From: Perkinsus olseni
Taxonomy: Eukaryota > Perkinsozoa > Perkinsida > Perkinsidae
Assembly (NCBI GenBank): GCA_013115135.1
Contig: JABANP010000231.1
Location: 1 to 64,000 of the forward strand
Length of the DNA stretch: 64,000 nt
Reading direction: 5' to 3'
Position 1 is the first letter of the stretch; each line of letters starts with the position of its first letter. A program made the translations under genes and the position numbers. The notes below the pieces were generated by a model. That model was not told the DNA's origin, ran no database searches, and saw only the letters and a list, made by a program, of their open reading frames with translations. This document shows, in pieces, positions 12,019-23,823 of this stretch.

Positions 12019-15000
12019 TTGATTGCCCATTCGATCGCTTTGTGGATCGGACTCCTCGCTACCAGCCTATCTCCAGCTAAGGCTTCCATCAGGCTCAGAA
12101 GTCTACTTGACACCCCCACTACGAGTGTATGTTCGAGTGAAGAGTTCTGTGAGGTCGACAGCAACAACCACCCCGATATCCTTCCCGCCGGAAACGTATC
12201 TGTCGTTACTTATACTTCGACCTCCACCGGTGTTTGGTACATCGCTGGTACGGAAGACGGTGTTGGTAAACTGTGGAGGGCGCCGATTGCTGGTCGAACC
12301 AAGCATGAGGTCGTTGCCGACAAGGACTTCTCTGATATTCAGGCAAGCAACGACGGTAAGGTCATTTATGGCATCTCAGACGGAGCGGTGTACGCAGTGA
12401 ATCCGGCTAACCGCGACGTATTGGTGTTGATTGCCCCGACGGAGCCTAGCAAGGGTTATACAGGTGTGGCCTTCGATGACCAGAAGGACATCCTTTATGT
12501 TACAGGGAAGGCTTCCAACAAGATCTATGCATTCTCCCATCGCGGGCAGGACTATCACGCTGTGAGAACCATCACGAACAGCGCTTTGAAGGAACCTACA
12601 TCAATCCGATTCCTCAATGATGCTCTCTACGTGAGGTTGGCCGAGGGCGGTGTGATTAGCCTCGACCCCAATGGTAGCGAAGATCAGACTCCTGTGATGT
12701 ACACCGATCTGGGAATCCCTGGTGATGAAGGCTTCACAGTGACGCCTGATGGTTATCTCTACTACAGGCATGGTCACGATGCTGTGTACAGAAAACCCCT
12801 GAATGACTCAGCTGCTCCGGGTGAGCTTTATGCCGGTGGTTGTGGATGCGGTATGAATAATAATCAGATCTGCACTGCTGACAAGGGTAACCTTGTATAC
12901 TCCTACGAAGATGGTCAACTCGTGATGCAAGACTACAGTGATGAAGAGGTCAATTACCGCTTCTTGGGATTCTGTCCATCTTCTACTACTACAGCTAATG
13001 CTCCTCACACTGCTACCGTCAAGACCACCACTTCGAGTAGGCCTACTACGTCCAGCGCTCTGCCAACAACAACCGGACCCACTAAGGCCATGACGACTCA
13101 TGGACAGTGTGGCCCTGACTTTTGTGAGGTCGACAGCAACAACCACCCCGATATCCTTCCCGCCGGAAACGTATCTGTCGTTACTTATACTTCGACCTCC
13201 ACCGGTGTTTGGTACATCGCTGGTACGGAAGATGGTGTTGGTAAACTGTGGAGGGCGCCGATTGCTGGTCGAAGCAAGCATGAGGTCGTTGCCGACAAGG
13301 ACTTCTCTGATATTCAGGCGAGCAACGACGGTAAGGTCATTTATGGCATCTCAGACGGAGCGGTGTACGCAGTGAATCCGGCTAACCGCGACGTATTGGT
13401 GTTGATTGCCCCGACGGAGCCTAGCAAGGGTTATACAGGTGTGGCCTTCGATGACCAGAAGGACATCCTTTATGTTACAGGGAAGGCTTCCAACAAGATC
13501 TATGCATTCTCCCATCGCGGGCAGGACTATCACGCTGTGAGAACCATCACGAACAGCGCTTTGAAGGAACCTACATCAATCCGATTCCTCAATGATGCTC
13601 TCTACGTGAGGTTGGCCGAGGGCGGTGTGATTAGCCTCGACCCCAATGGTAGCGAAGATCAGACTCCTGTGATGTACACCGATCTGGGAATCCCTGGTGA
13701 TGAAGGCTTCACAGTGGTGCCTGATGGTTATCTCTACTACAGGCATGGTCACGATGCTGTGTACAGAAAACCCCTGAATGACTCAGCTGCTCCGAGTGAG
13801 CTTTATGCCGGTGGTTGTGGATGCGGTATGAATAATAATCAGATCTGCACTGCTGACAAGGGTAACCTTGTATACTCCTACGAAGATGGTCAACTCGTGA
13901 TGCAAGACTACAGTGATGAAGCGGTCAATTACCGCTTCTTGGGATTCTGTCCATCTTCTACTACTACAGCTACTGCTCCTCACACTGCTACCGTCAAGAC
14001 CACCACTTCGAGTAGGCCTACTACGTCCAGCGCTCTGCCAACAACAACCGGACCCACTAAGGCCATGACGACTCATGGACAGTGTGGCCCTGACTTTTGT
14101 GAGGTCGACAGCAACAACCACCCCGGTATCCTTCCCGCCGGAAACGTATCTGTCGTTACTTATACTTCGACCTCCACCGGTGTTTGGTACATCGCCGGTA
14201 CGGAAGACGGTGTTGGTAAACTGTGGAGGGCGCCGATTGCTGGTCGAAGGAAGCATGAGGTCGTTGTCGACAATGACTTCTCTGATATTCAGGCGAGCAA
14301 CGACGGTAAGGTCATTTATGGCATCTCAGACGGAGCGGTGTACGCAGTGAATCCGGTTAACCGCAACGTATTGGTGTTGATTGCCCCGGCGGAGCCTAGC
14401 AAGGGTTATACAGGTGTGGCCTTCGATGACCAGGAGGACATCCTTTATGTTACAGGGAAGGCTTCCAACAAGATCTATGCATTCTCCCATCGCGAGCAGG
14501 ACTATCACGCTGTGAGAACCATCACGAACAGCGCTCTGAAGGAACCTACATCAATCCGATTCCTCAATGATACTCTCTACGTGAGGTTGGCCGAGGGCGG
14601 TGTGATTAGCCTCGACCCCAATGGTAGCGAAGATCAGACTCCTGTGATGTACACCGATCTGGGAATCCCTGGTGATGAAGGCTTCACAGTGACGCCTGAT
14701 GGTTATCTCTACTACAGGCATGGTCACGATGCTGTGTACAGAAAACCCCTGAATGACTCCAGCTGCTCCGGGTGAGCTTTATGCCGGTGGTTGTGGATGC
14801 GGTATGAATAATAATCAGATCTGCACTGCTGACAAGGGTAACCTTGTATACTCCTACGAAGATGGTCAACTCGTGATGCAAGACTACAGTGATGAAGAGG
14901 TCAATTACCGCTTCTTGGGATTCTGTCCATCTTCTACTACTACAGCTAATGCTCCTCACACTGCTACCGTCAAGACCACCACTTCGAGTAGGCCTGCTAC

Positions 15001-15172
15001 GTCGACCACTGTGCGCTCTACGACCAGTCCTGTGAGTGCAGAAGTGACCACGCCTGCTCACCTTCAATGTGATGATTATTGTGAATCGATAACCCCGGGG
15101 AGCTACTGTAAATATTGGATGACTCCAAGCGTGTGTGACGGGAGTAATGTCCCATGTTCTTGCAGCGATTAG
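12019..15172 (+). CDS. secreted three-propeller CKYW protein, array copy 1 (lost ATG, one frameshift)
   Basis: Encodes a hydrophobic leader (IAHSIALWIGLLATSLSPAKA), three tandem copies of a domain of about 325 residues (unit length 975 bp, each starting CxxDFCEVDSNNHP and holding VWYIAGTEDG, KVIYGISDG, LYVTGKASNKIYAF, YLYYRHGHDAVYRKP and YAGGCGCGMNNNQIC), Thr-rich linkers, and one C-terminal module (CDDYCESITPGSYCKYW...PCSCSD). The repeating WYIAG/IYGI/LYVTG blades fit a beta-propeller; no catalytic motif is visible. Two defects: the ATG present in copies 2-4 is missing because of a 58-bp deletion, so the leader begins at TTG with no in-frame ATG upstream; and in the third domain an extra C (GACTCCAG for GACTCAG) near 14757 shifts the frame, stopping at 14775 while the rest continues in another frame to 15172. 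It may be a decaying copy. Confidence 0.7.
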
Positions 15173-16270
15173 ACTTGCTTATTAACTGGTTGTATTTCAG
15201 AGGCCGCTGATTGTATAGCCTCCACTAATTTATACTCTCTGGTTGATTACTCTTCTTCTTCTTCGCTCTCTTAATTGAATTTTAAGCGGCGTTACGAGCC
15301 GTCGTATAGATAGCCTAGTTTGGCGACTTCGGTAGTTGTAAAGTGTAATTACCGTGTGTTAGCTATTTCATTATCAGCTAGTTCGAGCTAACGCTAATAA
15401 CCTCTACGATTTTACATTACTCACAATGTTGAGTGAATCCCTTCGGTACTTTCAGCCCTTGCTGCTGAGAATCTAAACGTTTTCTGAATAGATGAACTCT
15501 CTGTTGTGTTCCGCGGTAGAGAGAGTTGCAATATATGTTATGGCGGAAGACCGACCAGTCACATCTTCGTACGTAAACTACTGTGCCCCGAGGTAGTCAT
15601 ATTGGCGGTCAAGCCGTTCCGCGTTCCAACCACTGTTATATCATACTCAAGAAACCAGCTTTGATGGAAAAACTTTCTCAGCCCTCAACAGAGATTCGAC
15701 TCAACGCCCATTATCTACTCAGGTGGAAGCTCTACGGATTCGCCTAATCTGACCCTTGCCGACTATACAAGGTCCATTGCCTCGCGCATATGCGAGCGAA
15801 GCTGATACATCGTCCGGCCAGCCATCGTCGACCCCGAGCGGCCAAGTGACGTCTCACTGGGAGCCTTGCCCACAGTTGCCGTTCAGACAGGTTTAGTCTC
15901 GAGGTCACACAAATTGAAGAACTTGCACATTTTCTAGAGGGCCCGCCGGGGCAACGATCGTACGCGTTCTATATAGGTGAACGAGTTAGACTCTGCCCCT
16001 TCACTCCGGGAGGTATCCGGATCTAATCCCACGGCAGGTCATCGTGCCAAACCTAGGGGCCCATCGTCCATCACTCTTTCTCATCTCACCGGGCGGTACA
16101 CCCGCATTGGAGTAAACTCGAGCAGCCTGGCCTTTGAGCACGCTCGCTTCACCTTTTATTCACTCCGAACTGAACACTTGAGGGTGTGAGAAAAGTCAAT
16201 CCTGTTATGTTAGCCGTTCATACCGTAATGATAGGAGATGGGAGAGGAGTGGTAGTACTCTCGGCAAGAA
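15173..16270. other. 3-prime flank of array unit 1
   Basis: Repeated as the flank of units 2 and 3 and, inverted, of copy 4. It has a CTT-repeat pyrimidine run near 15255. At about 15977-16045 there is a tRNA-like block ending in a box-B-like GGATCTAATCC. No gene is supported; an ATG frame at 15977-16189 is shared by copies but has no recognisable content. Confidence 0.5.
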
Positions 16271-16464
16271 GAGGCGGAAGATAATTTTCGATGAAAGATG
16301 ATCATCTTCAATCTTTAGCTGTACTGAATCGCTTGAGCGATTGAAGGACTAGGTCCTCACCTTGCGCGAACACTCAAGTTGGACAGGGATCTGATACTGG
16401 AAACAGCGAGAAGACGTCGGGACCTCAAGTCTCGTGGTCGTGAGGATGATCTCAGTGCATTTGG

Positions 16465-16722
16465 ATGAGCATGGGCTCGGCTGAGAATTCGGGGGAAGAA
16501 GCTCCCAAAAATTCTTCGCCATGCCCTATTGCTATGACAGAGCAATCGACTCATCATTCATACCGGAGGCGTCGGCTCGCGGAGGACTACGATCACAATT
16601 TTGGTTTTTACATGTTGGATATTCGGACCTCGCTGGTCTATTGGCTACAGGGCCATCGCCGCGCCATATTCCACAGAGTGCATCCGAGTGTTCCATGGAG
16701 CTTCCTAAGCTTCAATAGCTAG
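16465..16722 (+). CDS. conserved small upstream ORF, copy 2
   Basis: Counterpart of the 85-codon frame at 11713, with a few substitutions and no frame change. The same doubts apply. Confidence 0.2.
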   Translation: MSMGSAENSGEEAPKNSSPCPIAMTEQSTHHSYRRRRLAEDYDHNFGFYMLDIRTSLVYWLQGHRRAIFHRVHPSVPWSFLSFNS

Positions 16723-16804
16723 TTGTAGGGAGTACTCGAGTATGATGAAGCATGTCTATTCTACAATTCATTTCGGTCAGTCATCTATCAGTCCATCCAC
16801 TTAG

Positions 16805-16818
16805 TTTTATCTTTGCAG
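16805..16818 (+). promoter_or_regulatory. 3-prime splice acceptor just before the ATG (copy 2)
   Basis: A pyrimidine-rich TTTTATCTTTGCAG ends ten bases before the ATG at 16829. The position, directly before a start codon, suits either a trans-spliced leader acceptor or the end of a 5-prime-UTR intron. The same sequence is at 21621-21634 and inverted at 61383-61396; copy 1 has lost it. Confidence 0.5.
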
Positions 16819-16828
16819 CATCCTCCAA

Positions 16829-19800
16829 ATGATTGCCCATTCGATTGCATTGTGGATCGGACTCCTCGCTACCAGCCTATCTCCAGCTAAGGCTTCCATC
16901 AGGCTCAGAGGTCTACTTCATACCCCCAATACGAGTGTATGTACGAGTGAAGAGTTCTGTGAGGTCGACAGCAACAACCACCCCGATATCCTTCCCGCCG
17001 GAAACGTATCTGTCGTTACTTATACTTCGACCTCCACCGGTGTTTGGTACATCGCTGGTACGGAAGACGGTGTTGGTAAACTGTGGAGGGCGCCGATTGC
17101 TGGTCGAAGCAAGCATGAGGTCGTTGCCGACAAGGATTTCTCTGATATTCAGGCGAGCAGCGACGGTAAGGTCATTTATGGCATCTCAGACGGAGCGGTG
17201 TACGCAGTGAACCCGGCTAGCCCCGACGCCTTGGTGTTGATTGCCCCGGCGGAGCCTAGCAAGGGTTATACAGGTGTGGTCTTCGATGACCAGGAGGACA
17301 TCCTTTATGTTACAGGGAAGGCTTCCAACAAGATCTATGCATTCTCCCATCGCGGGCAGGACTATCACGCTGTGAGAACCATCACGAACAGCGCTTTGAA
17401 GGAACCTACATCAATTCGATTCCTCAATGATACTCTCTACGTGAGGTTGGCCGAGGGCGGTGTGATTAGCCTCGACCCCAATGGTAGCGAAGATCAGACT
17501 CCTGTGATGTACACCGATCTGGGAATCCCTGGTGATGAAGGCTTCACAGTGACGCCTGATGGTTATCTCTACTACAGGCATGGTCACGATGCTGTGTACA
17601 GAAAAACCCCTGAATGACTCCAGCTGCTCCGGGTGAGCTTTATGCCGGTGGTTGTGGATGCGGTATGAATAATAATCAGATCTGCACTGCTGACAAGGGT
17701 AACCTTGTATACTCCTACGAAGATGGTCAACTCGTGATGCAAGACTACAGTCATGAAGAGGTCAATTACCGCTTCTTGGGATTCTGTCCATCTTCTACTA
17801 CTACAGCTAATGCTCCTCACACTGCTACCGTCAAGACCACCACTTCGAGCAGGCCTACTACGTCCAGCGCTCTGCCAACAACAACCGGACCCACTAAGGC
17901 CATGACGACTCATGGACAGTGTGGCCCTGACTTTTGTGAGGTCGACAGCAACAACCACCCCGATATCCTTCCCGCCGGAAACGTATCTGTCGTTACTTAT
18001 ACTTCGACCTCCACCGGTGTTTGGTACATCGCTGGTACGGAAGACGGTGTTGGTAAACTGTGGAGGGCGCCGATTGCTGGTCGAAGCAAGCATGAGGTCG
18101 TTGCCGACAAGGACTTCTCTGATATTCAGGCGAGCAACGACGGTAAGGTCATTTATGGCATCTCAGACGGAGCGGTGTACGCAGTGAATCCGGTTAACCG
18201 CAACGTATTGGTGTTGATTGCCCCGGCGGAGCCTAGCAAGGGTTATACAGGTGTGGTCTTCGATGACCAGGAGGACATCCTTTATGTTACAGGGAAGGCT
18301 TCCAACAAGATCTATGCATTCTCCCATCGCGGGCAGGACTATCACGCTGTGAGAACCATCACGAACAGCGCTTTGAAGGAACCTACATCAATCCGATTCC
18401 TCAGTGATACTCTCTACGTGAGGTTGGCCGAGGGCGGTGTGATTAGCCTCGACCCCAATGGTAGCGAAGATCAGACTCCTGTGATGTACACCGATCTGGG
18501 AATCCCTGGTGATGAAGGCTTCACAGTGACGCCTGATGGTTATCTCTACTACAGGCATGGTCACGATGCTGTGTACAGAAAAACCCCTGAATGACTCCAG
18601 CTGCTCCGGGTGAGCTTTTATGCCGGTGGTTGTGGATGCGGTATGAATAATAATCAGATCTGCACTGCTGACAAGGGTAACCTTGTATACTCCTACGAAG
18701 ATGGTCAACTCGTGATGCAAGACTACAGTGATGAAGAGGTCAATTACCGCTTCTTGGGATTCTGTCCATCTTCTACTACTACAGCTAATGCTCCTCACAC
18801 TGCTACCGTCAAGACCACCACTTCGAGCAGGCCTACTACGTCCAGCGCTCTGCCAACAACAACCGGACCCACTAAGGCCATGACGACTCATGGACAGTGT
18901 GGCCCCTGACTTTTGTGAGGTCGACAGCAACAACCACCCCGATATCCTTCCCGCCGGAAACGTATCTGTCGTTACTTATACTTCGACCTCCACCGGTGTT
19001 TGGTACATCGCTGGTACGGAAGACGGTGTTGGTAAACTGTGGAGGGCGCCGACTGCTGGTCGAAGCAAGCATGAGGTCGTTGCCGACAAGGACTTCTCTG
19101 ATATTCAGGCGAGCAACGACGGTAAGGTCATTTATGGCATCTCAGACGGAGCGGTGTACGCAGTGAATCCGGCTAACCGCAACGTCTTGGTGTTGATTGC
19201 CCCGGCGGAGCCTAGCAAGGGTTATACAGGTGTGGTCTTCGATGACCAGGAGGACATCCTTTATGTTACAGGGAAGGCTTCCAACAAGATCTATGCATTC
19301 TCCCATCGCGGGCAGGACTATCACGCTGTGAGAACCATCACGAACAGCGCTTTGAAGGAACCTACATCAATCCGATTCCTCAATGATACTCTCTACGTGA
19401 GGTTGGCCGAGGGCGGTGTGATTAGCCTCGACCCCAATGGTAGCGAAGATCAGACTCCTGTGATGTACACCGATCTGGGAATCCCTGGTGATGAAGGCTT
19501 CACAGTGACGCCTGATGGTTATCTCTACTACAGGCATGGTCACGATGCTGTGTACAGAAAACCCCTGAATGACTCCAGCTGCTCCGGGTGAGCTTTATGC
19601 CGGTGGTTGTGGATGCGGTATGAATAATAATCAGATCTGCACTGCTGACAAGGGTAACCTTGTATACTCCTACGAAGATGGTCAACTCGTGATGCAAGAC
19701 TACAGTGATGAAGAGGTCAATTACCGCTTCTTGGGATTCTGTCCATCTTCTACTACTACAGCTAATGCTCCTCACACTGCTACCGTCAAGACCACCACTT

Positions 19801-19988
19801 CGAGTAGGCCTGCTACGTCGACCACTGTGCGCTCTACGACCAGTCCTGTGAGTGCTGAAGTGACCACGCCTGCTCACCTTCAATGTGATGATTATTGTGA
19901 ATCGATAACCCCGGGGAGCTACTGTAAATATTGGATGACTCCAAGCGTGTGTGACGGGAGTAATGTCCCATGTTCTTGCAGCGATTAG
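16829..19988 (+). pseudogene. secreted three-propeller CKYW gene, array copy 2 (several frameshifts)
   Basis: Same design as copy 1: leader peptide from a proper ATG, three 975-bp propeller-like units, Thr-rich linkers and a C-terminal GSYCKYW module. Compared with the intact units it has small insertions: an extra A and an extra C near 17605-17615, extra A, C and T near 18580-18617, an extra C at about 18903, and an extra C near 19575. Translation from the ATG ends after the first domain (stop at 17617). All changes lengthen very short base runs, so assembly error is possible, but the recurrence of the same extra C in other copies suggests real, spread mutations. If corrected the product would be about 1,050 residues. 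I call it a probable pseudogene. Confidence 0.6.
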
Positions 19989-21091
19989 ACTTGCATATTA
20001 ACTGGTTGTATTTCAGAGGCCGCTGATTGTATAGCCTCCACTAATTTATACTCTCTGGTTGATTACTCTTCTTCTTCTTCGCTCTCTTAATTGAACTTTA
20101 AGCGGCGTTACGAGCCGTCGTATAGATAGCCTAGTTTGGCGACTTCGGTAGTTGTAAAGTGTAATTACCGTGTGTTAGCTATTTCATTATCAGCTAGTTC
20201 GAGCTAACGCTAATAACCTCTACGATTTTACATTACTCACAATGTTGAGTAAATCCCTTCGGTACTTTCAGCCCTTGCTGCTGAGAATCTAAACGTTTTC
20301 TGAATAGATGAACTCTCTGTTGTGTTCCGCGGTAGAGAGAGTTGCAATATATGTTATGGCGGAAGACCGACCAGTCACATCTTCGTACGTAAACTACTGT
20401 GCCCCGAGGTAGTCATATTGGCGGTCAAGCCGTTCCGCGTTCCAACCACTGTTATACCATACTCAAGAAATCAGCTTTGATGGAAAAACTTTCTCAACCC
20501 TCAACAGAGATTCGACTCAACGCCCATTATCTACTCAGGTGGAAGCTCTACGGATTCGCCTGATCTGACCCTTGCCGACTATACAAGGTCCATTGCTTCG
20601 CGCAAATGCGAGCGAAGCTGATACATCGTCCGGCCAGCCATCGTCGACCCCGAGCGGCCAAGTGACGTCTCACTGGGAGCCTTGCCCACAGTTGCCGTTC
20701 AGACAGGTTTAGTCTCGAGGTCACACAAATTGAAGAACTTGCACATTTTCTAGAGGGCCCGCCGGGGCAACGATCGTACGCGTTCTGCATAGGTAAACGA
20801 GTTAGACTCTGACACATTACTTCGGGAGGTATCCGGATCTAATCCCACGATAGGTCATCGTGCCAAACCTAGGGGCCCATCGTCCATCACTCTTTCTCAT
20901 CTCACCGGGCGGTACAACCGCATTGGAGTAAACTCGAGCAGCCTGGCCTTTGAGCACGCTCGCTTCACCTTTTATTCACTCCGAACTGAACGCTTGAGGG
21001 TGTGAGAAAAGTTAATCCTGTTATGTTAGCCGTTCATACCGTAATGATAGGAGATGGGAAAGGAGTGGTAGTACTCTCGGCAAGAAGAGGC
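19989..21091. other. 3-prime flank of array unit 2
   Basis: Near-identical to 15173-16270, including the box-B-like GGATCTAATCC near 20835. No gene seen. Confidence 0.5.
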
Positions 21092-21280
21092 GGAAGATAA
21101 TTTTCGACGAAAGATGATCATCTTCAATCTTTAGCTGTACTGAATCGCTTGAGCGATTCAAGGACCAGGTCCTCACCTTGCGCGAACACTCAAGTTGGAC
21201 AGGGATCTGATACTGGAAACAGCGGGAGGACGTCGGGACCTCAAGTCTCGTGGTCGTGAGGATGATCTCAGTGCATTTGG

Positions 21281-21538
21281 ATGAGCATGGGCTCGGCTGA
21301 GAATTCGGGGGAAGAAGCTCCCGAAAATTCTTCGCCATGCCCTATTGCTATGACAGAGCAATCGACTCATCATTCATACCGGAGGCGTCGGCTCGCGGAG
21401 GACTACGATCACAATTTTGGTTTTTACATCTTGGATATTCGGACCTCGCTGGTCTATTGGCTGCAGGGCCATCGCCGCGCCATATTCCACAGAGTGCATC
21501 CGAGTGTTCCATGGAGCTTCCTAAGCTTCAATAGCTAG
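21281..21538 (+). CDS. conserved small upstream ORF, copy 3
   Basis: Third copy of the 85-codon frame described at 11713; same uncertain status. Confidence 0.2.
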   Translation: MSMGSAENSGEEAPENSSPCPIAMTEQSTHHSYRRRRLAEDYDHNFGFYILDIRTSLVYWLQGHRRAIFHRVHPSVPWSFLSFNS

Positions 21539-21620
21539 TTCTAGGGAGTACTCGAGTATGATGAAGCAGATCTATTCTACAATTCATTTCGGTCAGTCAT
21601 CTATCAGTCCATCCACTTAG

Positions 21621-21634
21621 TTTTATCTTTGCAG
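21621..21634 (+). promoter_or_regulatory. 3-prime splice acceptor before the ATG (copy 3)
   Basis: Identical TTTTATCTTTGCAG ten bases before the ATG at 21645, as in copy 2. Confidence 0.5.
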
Positions 21635-21644
21635 CATCCTCCAA

Positions 21645-23823
21645 ATGATTGCCCATTCGATTGCATTGTGGATCGGACTCCTCGCTACCAGCCTATCTCC
21701 AGCTAAGGCTTCCATCAGGCTCAGAGGTCTACTTCATACCCCCACTACGAGTGTATGTTCGAGTGAAGAGTTCTGTGAGGTCGACAGCAACAATCACCCC
21801 GATATCCTTCCCGCCGGAAACGTATCTGTCGTTACTTATACTTCGACCTCCACCGGTGTTTGGTACATCGCTGGTACGGAAGACGGTGTTGGTAAACTGT
21901 GGAGGGCGCCGATTGCTGGTCGAAGCAAGCATCAGGTCGTTGCCGACAAGGACTTCTCTGATATTCAGGCGAGCAGCGACGGTAAGGTCATTTATGGCAT
22001 CTCAGACGGAGCGGTGTACGCAGTGAACCCGGCTAGCCCCGACGCCTTGGTGTTGATTGCCCCGGCGGAGCCTAGCAAGGGTTATACAGGTGTGGCCTTC
22101 GATGACCAGGAGGACATCCTTTATGTTACAGGGAAGGCTTCCAACAAGATCTATGCATTCTCCCATCGCGGGCAGGACTATCACGCTGTGAGAACCATCA
22201 CGAACAGCGCTTTGAAGGAACCTACATCAATCCGATTCCTCAATGATACTCTCTACGTGAGGTTGGCCGAGGGCGGTGTGATTAGCCTCGACCCCAATGG
22301 TAGCGAAGATCAGACTCCTGTGATGTACACCGATCTGGGAATCCCTGGTGATGAAGGCTTCACAGTGACGCCTGATGGTTATCTCTACTACAGGCATGGT
22401 CACGATGCTGTGTACAGAAAACCCCTGAATGACTCCAGCTGCTCCGGGTGAGCTTTATGCCGGTGGTTGTGGATGCGGTATGAATAATAATCAGATCTGC
22501 ACTGCTGACAAGGGTAACCTTGTATACTCCTACGAAGATGGTCAACTCGTGATGCAAGACTACAGTGATGAAGAGGTCAATTACCGCTTCTTGGGATTCT
22601 GTCCATCTTCTACTACTACAGCTACTGCTCCTCACACTGCTACCGTCAAGACCACCACTTCGAGCAGGCCTACTACGTCCAGCGCTCTGCCAACAACAAC
22701 CGGACCCACTAAGGCCATGACGACTCATGGACAGTGTGGCCCTGACTTTGTGAGGTCGACAGCAACAACCACCCCGATATCCTTCCCGCCGGAAACGTAT
22801 CTGTCGTTACTTATACTTCGACCTCCACCGGTGTTTGGTACATCGCTGGTACGGAAGACGGTGTTGGTAAACTGTGGAGGGCGCCGATTGCTGGTCGAAG
22901 CAAGCATCAGGTCGTTGCCGACAAGGACTTCTCTGATATTCAGGCGAGCAGCGACGGTAAGGTCATTTATGGCATCTCAGACGGAGCGGTGTACGCAGTG
23001 AACCCGGCTAGCCCCGACGCCTTGGTGTTGATTGCCCCGGCGGAGCCTAGCAAGGGTTATACAGGTGTGGCCTTCGATGACCAGGAGGACATCCTTTATG
23101 TTACAGGGAAGGCTTCCAACAAGATCTATGCATTCTCCCATCGCGGGCAGGACTATCACGCTGTGAGAACCATCACGAACAGCGCTTTGAAGGAACCTAC
23201 ATCAATCCGATTCCTCAATGATACTCTCTACGTGAGGTTGGCCGAGGGCGGTGTGATTAGCCTCGACCCCAATGGTAGCGAAGATCAGACTCCTGTGATG
23301 TACACCGATCTGGGAATCCCTGGTGATGAAGGCTTCACAGTGACGCCTGATGGTTATCTCTACTACAGGCATGGTCACGATGCTGTGTACAGAAAACCCC
23401 TGAATGACTCCAGCTGCTCCGGGTGAGCTTTATGCCGGTGGTTGTGGATGCGGTATGAATAATAATCAGATCTGCACTGCTGACAAGGGTAACCTTGTAT
23501 ACTCCTACGAAGATGGTCAACTCGTGATGCAAGACTACTGTGATGAAGAGGTCAATTACCGCTTCTTGGGATTCTGTCCATCTTCTACTACTACAGCTAA
23601 TGCTCCTCACACTGCTACCGTCAAGACCACCACTTCGAGTAGGCCTACTACGTCGACCACTGTGCGCTCTACGACCAGTCCTGTGAGTGCTGAAGTGACC
23701 ACGCCTGCTCACCTTCAATGTGATGATTATTGTGAATCGATAACCCCGGGGAGCTACTGTAAATATTGGATGACTCCAAGCGTGTGTGACGGGAGTAATG
23801 TCCCATGTTCTTGCAGCGATTAG
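21645..23823 (+). pseudogene. secreted two-propeller CKYW gene, array copy 3 (frameshifts)
   Basis: ATG-started leader peptide, two propeller-like units and a C-terminal GSYCKYW module. Near 22437 the recurrent extra C shifts the frame (stop at 22451). Near 22747 a T is missing from CTTTTG, which returns the second unit to the original frame. Near 23412 the extra C appears again. About 310 bases are therefore out of frame, with a stop between the two changes. A corrected product would be about 725 residues. Likely a damaged copy unless the indels are assembly errors. Confidence 0.6.

Larger units (their letters stand above)
11526..16270 (+). repeat. tandem unit 1 of the propeller-gene array
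   Basis: First of three direct copies (11526-16270, 16271-21091, 21092 to about 24330), each holding a 5-prime leader, a secreted multi-propeller gene and about 1.1 kb of 3-prime flank. Boundaries are set by the recurring block beginning GAAGATAATTT. Flanks and coding sequences are nearly identical between units, so the duplications are recent or homogenised. Confidence 0.85.
16271..21091 (+). repeat. tandem unit 2 of the propeller-gene array
   Basis: Direct copy of unit 1, about 4.8 kb, with leader, gene and 3-prime flank. It keeps the 58-bp leader segment that unit 1 has lost. Confidence 0.85.

Noticed and set aside
12103..14508. Recurring minus-strand frames of 60-157 codons inside each propeller unit
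   Set aside because: They repeat only because the coding unit repeats. They lack independent features, and the plus strand is clearly coding.
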